IMG/VR virus record: IMGVR_UViG_3300035698_035397
Coordinates: 1-22,378 of that record
Length of the DNA stretch: 22,378 bases
Direction: 5' to 3' (one strand)
Origin: a virus
The position numbers and the translations under genes were made by a program. Shown piece after piece: positions 16,084 through 22,378 of the stretch; within the stretch, counting starts at the first letter, position 1, and the number at the start of each line of letters is the position of its first letter. A model generated the notes under the pieces. It was not told where the DNA came from and ran no database searches. It saw nothing but the letters and a program-made list of their open reading frames with translations.

Positions 16084-18384
16084 ATGCTTACTCGAGAAAA
16101 AATACAACAGAATATCGAAGCACTTGAGAGTCAGGGAGCAAGTCAACAAGAAATACAAGAGTGGTTAAATACTCTACCAACTTCATCTGCTCAACAACAA
16201 GAACCTACTAAGAAGAAAGATGGGATTTTAAAATCAATAGGGAAGGTGCTTATTTCAAGTGAACTTAAATTCGGGAAAAGTATCGCTGATGCATTGCCTG
16301 GTTTTGTTCCCGGAAGTGCGGCATGGACAAATAAACAAAACGAGGGGCTCATGAAGCAACATGAGGATATTGCAAATAATCTTCTAAAAACTATTAAGGA
16401 AAAGAAAGCTCGTGGTGAAGATGTCTCACGACTTGAGGTGGCACTTCAACAACACATTAAAGATACGAGTAAACCACCAATCGATATAAATGAAACAAAT
16501 GCGAGCGTGAATAAAACCGGCAAGCAAATATTTGGTGAAGGACTAGGTGTTGCTGCTGATATTCTGTCAGCAGGTTCATATGGAAAAGCAGCTCAAGGTG
16601 CACAATCAGGCAAATTACTTATTGCAGGAAAGATGTCAGGCAAAGCCGCAACAGTTCTCAGTAAAGTCGGGATTGGTAGTACTGTCTCAGCAAAAGCAGG
16701 TGCTCTTCCAAGTATTATCGGCGGAGGTACTAAAGCTCAAGCAGCACTTAAGGGTGCATGGCAAGGAGCAAAGCAAGGATTTACTTCAGGATCAATATGG
16801 GGAACAACACAAGGGGCTGCTCGAGCGATGCAAGACAATAAAAGTAATACGGATGTTGCATCTGATGCTATCGCAGGTGGAGTTATTGGAGGTGTTGCCG
16901 GAGGTACTGTTGGAGCAATTGTTGGAGGGACTAGTGGTTATGTAAATCGACGTCGAGAAATTAATCGAATACTCGATCCTGCAACAGCCTCGGATAGTAC
17001 AATAAATTCACTTCATGACGAGATATCAAAACATGCTGACGAAGACGTATTTAAAACCTCAATCAAGAGTGGTGATTTAAATATTGACCAAGTGTATCAA
17101 AAAGATGGGTCCCTAAACCCTGAATTAGCTAAAGGGAGAATAGATGATATTGCAGCAAACCTTGATCTTAAGATACCAGGAGCAGGAGAAAAATATCGAA
17201 CTCTTATTGATCCAAACAAAACTACTTTCGATGAACTTATTTCAAAGGCAGATGATGTAATTGACGATAGTAAAAAGATTCCTGCTGAAGTTATTAAATA
17301 TTCTGTAAACGCAGATGGTAAAAAAATAATTGATGAAAAAGCTACTGAGGCATTAAAGTCTGGTATTGCTGATCAAGATATCGCATTTATTAAAAATGCT
17401 TCTGTTGAGGACAAAAAGATATTTGATAAGGCTATGAAAGTTGCAGAACAAGCATCAAAAGATAAAGCATACTCACGTCAGCCAATCGAACAAGCTGGAA
17501 AAGTTTTGATTGATCAAGCAAATACTGTAGAAGGTGCAAGACAAAAGGTAGGGCATGAACTAGGAACCTTGAGAGCAAAACTTGGTGATGTGCCAGTAAC
17601 AATTACAGATACAGCTGATGTTTTTTATAAAGACTTAGATGATGCAGGGATTGTTATAACAAAAGATGGACTCGATTTCTCTAAATCAAAGTATGCCAAT
17701 GTTCCAAAAATTCAAAATATCATGGATAGTGTCCATCAGAGAATTGCCGGTCTTGGTGACGAGTCAAATGTAAAAAAAGTCGATATGATAAGACAACAGT
17801 TAGGCACTGAAGTTGATCTTGGAACCTTAGAAGGAAATCTTGATAAAAGTGCTAAACGTATCCTGCAGAAGATATATGCCGGTCTTGGAGATAATATTTC
17901 TTATATAGATACGGACTACGCAGAACTTTCAAATGAGTACTCAAAACTTTCAAGTGCTATGGATTATTTTCAAAGAGTGCTTGGAAAAGACTTTGAGGCA
18001 ACAAATATAAATTCATCACTTCGTGCAGGTGAAGTTGGAAGAAGAATACTAGGAAATGCATCATCACGACCTCTGGTGGTTGTTGAGAATATTCAAGACC
18101 TCGCACGCACTTATGGATTCGATAAAAGTATCGATGCGCGTAATCAGTTCTTATTCGCAAGTTTTCTTGAAGACTTATACGGTACTAATCAATCTCAAAG
18201 TCTTCAGAGTCAAATAACTAAGGGTGTAAATAGCGCAGAAGAAGCTAGGGGAGCGCTCACAGATGTTGCAACAGGAAACGCATCAGGGCTACTCTCAAAG
18301 GCTGTTAAAAAGGGTATCAATCTGGTAAGAAATATAACTCCAGAACGACAGATTGAAGCCGTAAGAGCTCTCATATCTCATTAA
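16084..18384 (+). CDS. large glycine-zipper virion protein, likely DNA ejection/internal protein
   Basis: 766 residues, mostly helical. The region 144-290 is rich in Gly and Ala with small hydrophobic helices, ending in a clear glycine zipper (IAGGVIGGVAGGTVGAIVGG, about 263-282). Such segments insert into membranes and are found in phage ejection proteins and some tape measures. The rest is long amphipathic helix with many Asp/Lys, and there is no enzymatic motif I can name. By position (after the LysM protein, before the lysis block) and size it fits an injected protein of a podovirus that forms the channel across the host envelope. A tape measure is the alternative, but no tube or sheath genes are present. 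Confidence 0.6.
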   Translation: MLTREKIQQNIEALESQGASQQEIQEWLNTLPTSSAQQQEPTKKKDGILKSIGKVLISSELKFGKSIADALPGFVPGSAAWTNKQNEGLMKQHEDIANNLLKTIKEKKARGEDVSRLEVALQQHIKDTSKPPIDINETNASVNKTGKQIFGEGLGVAADILSAGSYGKAAQGAQSGKLLIAGKMSGKAATVLSKVGIGSTVSAKAGALPSIIGGGTKAQAALKGAWQGAKQGFTSGSIWGTTQGAARAMQDNKSNTDVASDAIAGGVIGGVAGGTVGAIVGGTSGYVNRRREINRILDPATASDSTINSLHDEISKHADEDVFKTSIKSGDLNIDQVYQKDGSLNPELAKGRIDDIAANLDLKIPGAGEKYRTLIDPNKTTFDELISKADDVIDDSKKIPAEVIKYSVNADGKKIIDEKATEALKSGIADQDIAFIKNASVEDKKIFDKAMKVAEQASKDKAYSRQPIEQAGKVLIDQANTVEGARQKVGHELGTLRAKLGDVPVTITDTADVFYKDLDDAGIVITKDGLDFSKSKYANVPKIQNIMDSVHQRIAGLGDESNVKKVDMIRQQLGTEVDLGTLEGNLDKSAKRILQKIYAGLGDNISYIDTDYAELSNEYSKLSSAMDYFQRVLGKDFEATNINSSLRAGEVGRRILGNASSRPLVVVENIQDLARTYGFDKSIDARNQFLFASFLEDLYGTNQSQSLQSQITKGVNSAEEARGALTDVATGNASGLLSKAVKKGINLVRNITPERQIEAVRALISH

Positions 18385-18385
18385 A

Positions 18386-18422
18386 AGTAATACACCATAT
18401 TTTACCTTAAGACGAATCTACT
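18386..18422 (+). promoter_or_regulatory. putative late promoter, copy 3 (before lysis block)
   Basis: AGTAATACACCA at 18386-18397, 1 nt after the stop of the ejection-protein gene, and a -10-like TCTACT at 18417-18422 ending 8 nt before ATG 18431. The 12-mer begins 45 bp before the ATG, exactly as in copy 2. There is a GGAG at 18425-18428, but it lies only 2 nt from the ATG, too close for normal ribosome binding. Confidence 0.72.
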
Positions 18423-18430
18423 ATGGAGAT

Positions 18431-18709
18431 ATGGAACCACTAGCTTTCAAAAAGTTTTTATACAACCAAGTTGCACTTGTTGCTGGTATTGTAGGTGTCG
18501 CATTTGGAATCTTCAACATGCTTCAGGTCCCAAAAACTGATATAGAAGTTATCAATGCACTAAATAATATACGAGACAATCACATCCATACAATTGAAGA
18601 AAATGTAAAACGACTCGATGAACAACAGGGTGCGTGGTACCGAAGCACAGGAGAAAGACTCACGAAAATTGAGACTATTCTTGATGAGCGTTTACCAGCT
18701 AAAAAATAG
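18431..18709 (+). CDS. membrane-anchored coiled-coil protein, holin/XhlA-like
   Basis: 92 residues. One hydrophobic membrane segment (about 12-32, NQVALVAGIVGVAFGIFNML) near the N-terminus, then a coiled-coil region (40-85) with heptad-like spacing and charged residues (IEENVKRLDEQQ, RLTKIETILDERL). The general build resembles the small XhlA/lysis-accessory proteins, which have the opposite order (coil then membrane helix). It heads the lysis block behind late-promoter copy 3 and is 6 nt before the endolysin gene, so a role in membrane permeabilisation or endolysin anchoring is likely. It is not a confident family match. Confidence 0.6.
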   Translation: MEPLAFKKFLYNQVALVAGIVGVAFGIFNMLQVPKTDIEVINALNNIRDNHIHTIEENVKRLDEQQGAWYRSTGERLTKIETILDERLPAKK

Positions 18710-18715
18710 CAATTT

Positions 18716-19321
18716 ATGAATATCTCATTTCAACAATCACCAAATTATGTAAGCGGTCCCAAAAAAAAGATTGCTGTTGTTCTTCATTTTACACTCGGAT
18801 CATACGTTGGAGCAGTGGAATGGCTCAAGAATGCCAATCGTCCAAATCGCTCATCGGCACATTTTGTCATTGGACGGAATCCAAACGAAATTGTTCAGCT
18901 TGTGAAAATAACTGATATTGCGTGGCACGCAGGAGGTATAAATAATCCAAACGATCGAGCAAAAAAGATAATGCTCAAGAATTTGGATGGCTCATATGTA
19001 AATCCAAACCAGTACACGATCGGTATTGAACTTGCAGCCGGATATGACGTGGATCATGACGGAGTGGTCGAACCAAATGAAAATGATATTACTGAGTGGC
19101 AATATCAACAACTCACTGAACTAGTGAAGTCGTTCGCAGATAATTCAGACACAGTATTTATTCTTGATCCAAAAAACATCATCATTCACGGAGATATTGC
19201 GGACTACAAAGAAAAACCTGAGATTGTGCGAACGGAACTTCTTAAGAGATTGTTTCCAACTCAATCAATAAACAAAGAGGCAATCAAGACTCAGATAATC
19301 ACTTTACTAAACCAGCTATGA
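18716..19321 (+). CDS. endolysin: N-acetylmuramoyl-L-alanine amidase (Amidase_2/PGRP fold)
   Basis: 201 residues, a single catalytic domain, no signal peptide. Recognisable family landmarks are VVLHFTLG with Zn ligand His24, SSAHFVIGR (46-54), IAWHAGG with His71, IGIELA with Glu105, and IIIHGDIADY with Zn ligand His158. It cleaves the amide bond between muramic acid and the peptide stem. Two oddities. Residues 111-122 (DVDHDGVVEPNE) form a textbook EF-hand calcium loop. The residue before the conserved Pro after His158, normally the third Zn ligand (Cys or Asp before P), is Lys167, so that ligand is missing or shifted. The C-terminal helix (183-201) may bind the wall. Its stop overlaps the start of a 26-residue membrane peptide (ATGA). 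Confidence 0.88.
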   Translation: MNISFQQSPNYVSGPKKKIAVVLHFTLGSYVGAVEWLKNANRPNRSSAHFVIGRNPNEIVQLVKITDIAWHAGGINNPNDRAKKIMLKNLDGSYVNPNQYTIGIELAAGYDVDHDGVVEPNENDITEWQYQQLTELVKSFADNSDTVFILDPKNIIIHGDIADYKEKPEIVRTELLKRLFPTQSINKEAIKTQIITLLNQL

Positions 19322-19398
19322 GATACATCTCACAAATCATTATCGTAATCGTGGCATTTCTGTTCGCTTATGCAATCTGGTTAGAACATGTGCATTGA
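19318..19398 (+). CDS. 26-residue single-TM peptide
   Basis: A tiny frame starting at the ATG that overlaps the endolysin stop (ATGA). The product begins MRYISQIIIVIVAFLFAYAI and continues WLEHVH. It has one short basic residue, one strong hydrophobic helix and a short polar tail. Position between the endolysin and a two-TM holin-like gene, plus the four-base stop-start overlap typical of coupled translation, support it as a real lysis-block gene. It could be a mini-holin, pinholin or regulator. It is too short for a family call. Confidence 0.45.
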   Translation: MRYISQIIIVIVAFLFAYAIWLEHVH

Positions 19399-19443
19399 GA
19401 TAAAGAAAAGTTAAAGAAATTATAAAGTTTTAATAAAATATTT

Positions 19444-19623
19444 ATGAACAAAATTTATACATCAGCAAGCAAAATAGTTTTCATTCTTATGGCCGTCGCA
19501 GTAGTTGTTGGAATGTTTTATGGAAAAGTGGATGCTAAGGATTTTATGATTCTTGCATCGATGGCATTTTCTTTCTATTTTGCTAACAAAGGAGATAGCA
19601 ATGAGCCTTTTGCGGGTAAATAG
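19444..19623 (+). CDS. two-TM holin-like small membrane protein
   Basis: 59 residues: MNKIYTSASK, then a hydrophobic helix VFILMAVAVVVGMFYG (about 12-27), a short charged turn KVDAKD and a second hydrophobic segment FMILASMAFSFYFANK (34-49), and a charged tail. Two closely spaced membrane helices and a position just after the endolysin are typical of class II holins or small phage membrane proteins. The leader is AATAAAATATTT before the ATG, with no Shine-Dalgarno. A holin would form membrane lesions that release the endolysin, which has no signal peptide of its own. Confidence that this is a gene is fair; the specific role is inferred. Confidence 0.6.
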   Translation: MNKIYTSASKIVFILMAVAVVVGMFYGKVDAKDFMILASMAFSFYFANKGDSNEPFAGK

Positions 19624-19640
19624 GCAATGAGACAAGCCTC

Positions 19641-19649
19641 TGATAGGAT
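19641..19649 (+). promoter_or_regulatory. putative extended -10 promoter before the zinc-finger gene
   Basis: TGATAGGAT (19641-19649) reads as an extended -10 box (TGnTANNNT), 6 nt before the ATG at 19656, so a transcript would begin at or next to the start codon. GCCTCT (19636-19641) and AGGGGC (19650-19655) can also form a 6-bp hairpin with one wobble over the same stretch. AGGGG could also act as a weak Shine-Dalgarno, though its spacing of 1 nt is too short. Confidence 0.35.
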
Positions 19650-19655
19650 AGGGGC

Positions 19656-19865
19656 ATGATTAAATACTCGGACGACCCTAAAAATCGAGACCTCTCAATC
19701 GTAAAGATTTGCGATCATTGCAAGCAGGAGTATCACCCTCGCAAAAAAAGCATGGCAACTCTAAGTCGTTTTTGTTCTCAGGAATGCGTTAGGAAAGGTA
19801 TGCGTGGTGTTATGCAGCAATCATACGGAAAGAATGTTGATCCTAAATTCGATAAAGGAAAATAG
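19656..19865 (+). CDS. small zinc-finger protein
   Basis: 69 residues. Four cysteines in CDHC (18-21 region) and FCSQEC (38-43 region) form a C-x-x-C...C-x-x-x-C zinc ribbon of the FCS/MYM type, with basic residues between (HPRKKS). It has a basic C-terminal tail (YGKNVDPKFDKGK). Zinc fingers of this sort bind nucleic acid or proteins. Function unknown; it may be a regulator. It precedes the helicase gene by about 50 nt and has its own -10-like box, which makes it look like accessory cargo rather than part of the lysis block. Confidence 0.6.
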   Translation: MIKYSDDPKNRDLSIVKICDHCKQEYHPRKKSMATLSRFCSQECVRKGMRGVMQQSYGKNVDPKFDKGK

Positions 19866-19905
19866 TATCTGATTTCAAGCACTTTATTATCGACCGTTTT
19901 TGGAG

Positions 19906-19911
19906 TAGAAT
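19906..19911 (+). promoter_or_regulatory. -10 box and possible leaderless start of the helicase gene
   Basis: TAGAAT at 19906-19911 lies 7 nt before ATG 19919, the spacing expected of a leaderless transcript. There is no convincing -35 (TTTATT at the 17-bp position). The competing reading is a GGAG at 19902-19905 serving the in-frame ATG at 19910 with 4-nt spacing. The same arrangement, a -10-like box 6 nt before ATG, is seen at the zinc-finger gene. Confidence 0.35.
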
Positions 19912-19918
19912 GGTAATA

Positions 19919-22378
19919 ATGAGTGCGGTCCACCACACAGTTGCAGAAAGTAAAGATGGTCACCTAGGTAAACTCCTAGGGATTATTTTTAATGACTTCG
20001 GTAATGAATTTGAAAATTACCTACATGATATATTGGATGAGAAAAACCCATCATTCAAAATTAAAACTCAGTATGCAGAATATAAATTCAATGTTGTCGA
20101 TGGTGAAAAACTAGAGGCTGAAAATAAACAAATCACGATTGGACGTGACAGTATTGAAATTGACCCACTAAAAATAAAATATTTCATTCGTAGGCAGTTT
20201 ATTGCAGATGAAGAACTTTTTAATTTATATCTACGTAGGGGGAAAGAAGTTCGCCCACACGAAGCACAAGAAAAAGCTCTCGCTAATCTTAATGAGTCAA
20301 GAAAATCTGGAGCAGATAGAGCCCTTGCAATTCTAGCAACTGGCTTAGGTAAAACAATACTCTCTGCACTCGATACAAAAGCCACAAAATCAAACAGAGT
20401 TCTTTTTATTGTGCACATTAATGAAATCTTGAGACAAACTAAGGATTCGTTTGAGAAAGTTTCACCAGAGAGAAAGGATGACTTGGGATTTTATACTGGT
20501 AAACAAAAAGATAAGGATAAAGATATTCTATTTGCATCAATTCAAACTATGGGAAGGCAAAAACACATTCAGAGTTTTTCTCCGGACCATTTCGACTACA
20601 TAATAATTGACGAAACTCATCATACGGCAGCCCCGACTTACAAAAAGATATTTGACTACTTCAAGCCAAAGTTTTTCCTAGGTCTGACTGCAACACCCGA
20701 CCGAATGGATCAGAAAGATATTCTCGGTTTTTACAACGGTAATGTTGTATTTGAGATGGGACAGGAGGCGGCTATTGAACAAGGATACTTAACCCCGTTC
20801 AAATATCTCGGTTTCAAAGACGATATTGATTATTCCGATATTTTTTTCAACGGATTTCGGTACGACACCAAAGACCTAAATAAACATCTCTTAATAGACG
20901 CTCGTGACGAGGCTATCATAAAGAAATTTAAAGAACAGGCAGGAGATCGTAAGACCATTGGATTCTGTGCCTCAATTGAGCACGCAGAGCGAAGTGCTAA
21001 AAAATTCAAGGCAGCAGGAATAAATGCTATTGCTGTACATTCTCGCAGTGAAGGTCTTGAAGAGTACGAGGACAAGAGCAAAGAGATGCTCATAAAACAT
21101 TTTAGAGAGGGTAAATGTCAGGTAGCTTTTGTGGTTGACATGTTCAATGAAGGTGTCGATATTCCAGATGTTTCCTGTCTTCTTTTCCTACGACCAACAG
21201 AATCACGAACAATTTTCATTCAGCATATGGGCCGTGGTTTGCGAGTTGCAGCTACAAAAGAAAACGTGTTGATTTTAGATTTTATCGGTAACTACAGAAC
21301 AGCAAACTTGATTCTCGAGGCTTTAAATATAAAAGATGGAGTCCGTGGATTGAAGAAGGTACATCGTGATGGAAAGGACATGTTCGTCTACGATATAAAT
21401 GGCTGCGAGGTAATTTTTGAAGCGGAGGTTATTGATATTTTCAAGAGCAACGAGGCTGTACACTCAAAGGAAGTTAAAGATGATGTTATTGGAGAAGAAT
21501 GGAGAGAATACTCCGACTACATCGAAAAATGGACGAAAGATAATCTCTACTGGAAACGAGGACAACAGAATCAGTACTTCGAAGTAAATTTTGAAGCAAT
21601 AAAAATAATCAAAGAGAACCCTGAAATTACAGAAAAGGAATTTATCGAAAAAATACAAAAAATTGTAGAGGAGAAGTATCCAAAGAAAAACATGACAGCT
21701 GGATTTCGTGCACTCATACTTAGTAAGATAAGTGGATTTGTTTCTGCAGAGTCTCCACTCAAACCGATGCCGCCTTTTGATGAGATTTATAAAAAGGTAA
21801 CCGACTTCTCAGACCTCAAAAGTTATGAAGATATCCTAACAAATCAACTTGAAAAAATATTTTATTGGAATTCGATATATGGTGCATACAACAAGTATGT
21901 CGATCCAACAAAAAGAGTGTCTTTCAAGGACTTCAAAATTTATCCATTCTTCTTTATCTACGATGTGATGATTAGGCTTGTCGATGACTATGGGTCAGAA
22001 CCTTTCATTAGTAAGTTTGAGTTCAATACATTTCTCGCTATTACAAAAGAGCACTCCGAAGGGAAGGAAGTGAGTGAAAGAATCCTCCGATATCGTGATG
22101 ATGATGAAAAGCATCAGATAAAAAAACTTCTAGATTCGAAAAATAATATTGACCCTCGTTTTTATGGAATTGTCCACTACTGCAAGTACTTAAGTAGAGA
22201 TTCAAAAGGTATTCATATCAAACCAGAATACATTGATGAAGTTCGGTCAAGAGTCCACGAATTTCGATCCCTTTACGAGTCCGGAAAGCTCGTGATGTAT
22301 AGCGAAAACACTCGGGAAACATACGAGAACATGCTATACTTTAACGGCAGTGTTCTTGATTTTCACAAAGAGAAATAA
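19919..22378 (+). CDS. SF2 DEAH-box helicase, restriction/defence type
   Basis: About 819 residues from ATG 19919 (in-frame ATG 19910 adds 3; numbering below is from 19910). Motifs in order: Q-like RPHEAQEKAL (115-124), Walker A ATGLGKT (143-149), Ib/II DETHH (234-238), III TATPDR (260-265), V FNEGVDIPD (412-420), VI QHMGRGLR (438-445). The N-terminal 100 residues precede the helicase and may be a recognition domain. Residues 480-819 form a large C-terminal region without a motif I can identify. Helicases of this class translocate on or unwind duplex DNA, as in type I and III restriction enzymes and several antiviral systems. In a phage it may be superinfection-defence cargo, or the window may have reached host DNA. 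The stop is the last base of the window. Confidence 0.8.
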   Translation: MSAVHHTVAESKDGHLGKLLGIIFNDFGNEFENYLHDILDEKNPSFKIKTQYAEYKFNVVDGEKLEAENKQITIGRDSIEIDPLKIKYFIRRQFIADEELFNLYLRRGKEVRPHEAQEKALANLNESRKSGADRALAILATGLGKTILSALDTKATKSNRVLFIVHINEILRQTKDSFEKVSPERKDDLGFYTGKQKDKDKDILFASIQTMGRQKHIQSFSPDHFDYIIIDETHHTAAPTYKKIFDYFKPKFFLGLTATPDRMDQKDILGFYNGNVVFEMGQEAAIEQGYLTPFKYLGFKDDIDYSDIFFNGFRYDTKDLNKHLLIDARDEAIIKKFKEQAGDRKTIGFCASIEHAERSAKKFKAAGINAIAVHSRSEGLEEYEDKSKEMLIKHFREGKCQVAFVVDMFNEGVDIPDVSCLLFLRPTESRTIFIQHMGRGLRVAATKENVLILDFIGNYRTANLILEALNIKDGVRGLKKVHRDGKDMFVYDINGCEVIFEAEVIDIFKSNEAVHSKEVKDDVIGEEWREYSDYIEKWTKDNLYWKRGQQNQYFEVNFEAIKIIKENPEITEKEFIEKIQKIVEEKYPKKNMTAGFRALILSKISGFVSAESPLKPMPPFDEIYKKVTDFSDLKSYEDILTNQLEKIFYWNSIYGAYNKYVDPTKRVSFKDFKIYPFFFIYDVMIRLVDDYGSEPFISKFEFNTFLAITKEHSEGKEVSERILRYRDDDEKHQIKKLLDSKNNIDPRFYGIVHYCKYLSRDSKGIHIKPEYIDEVRSRVHEFRSLYESGKLVMYSENTRETYENMLYFNGSVLDFHKEK

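Noticed and set aside
16547-16945. 132-codon frame rich in Gln and Leu inside the glycine-zipper gene
   Set aside because: Its composition is the out-of-frame reading of a repetitive Gly/Ala/Gln coding stretch.
1-22378. tRNA genes, CRISPR arrays, insertion sequences, an integrase or attachment sites
   Set aside because: None was found on reading either strand; att sites cannot be judged without the flanking sequence.

Overview
The window is the structural, lysis and part of the replication/modification region of a tailed dsDNA phage or prophage, apparently a podovirus. Every gene is on the + strand, densely packed and often overlapping. It uses the standard bacterial code (TGA is a real stop, for example ending rusA and the endolysin). 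DNA is moderately AT-rich. Almost no gene has a Shine-Dalgarno site: starts follow A/T-rich leaders, often ending in ATTT just before ATG, and several starts lie 4-9 nt behind a -10-like box, suggesting leaderless transcripts. These traits fit an uncultivated host such as Patescibacteria/CPR or another low-SD lineage, but no gene here fixes the host.

Layout. (1) 1-604: a SymE/AbrB-like small protein and a small helical protein. (2) 605-718: a non-coding strip with two strong stem-loops. (3) 719-3557: an O-type replication initiator, a RusA resolvase, a C5-cytosine methyltransferase, an HTH plus zinc-motif protein and an unknown protein. (4) 3567-7075: a ParB-N/amino-methyltransferase fusion, a DUF5681-type small terminase whose 5' part is full of inverted and tandem repeats (candidate packaging site), and the large terminase. 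(5) 7130-11509: portal, an acidic small protein, and a coiled-coil plus beta-rich virion protein. (6) 11550-18384: two fibre/appendage proteins, a LysM coiled-coil virion protein and a glycine-zipper protein likely used in DNA ejection. (7) 18431-19623: lysis block with a membrane/coiled-coil protein, an amidase endolysin carrying an EF-hand-like loop, a 26-residue membrane peptide and a two-TM holin-like protein. (8) 19656-22378: a small zinc-finger protein and a large SF2 DEAH helicase, each behind its own -10-like box; these look like accessory cargo.

The strongest new signal is a perfect 12-bp element, AGTAATACACCA, present three times and only found in the gaps before blocks 5, 6 and 7, always same strand, 45-48 bp before the ATG, with a -10-like CATACT/TCTACT box 6-9 nt before the ATG. 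It looks like a phage-specific late promoter that splits the late genes into three coordinately controlled operons with leaderless first cistrons.

A second point is an absence: no recognisable major capsid, scaffold or maturation protease gene lies between portal and tail genes. Either it is elsewhere in the genome or it is too divergent to recognise by eye.
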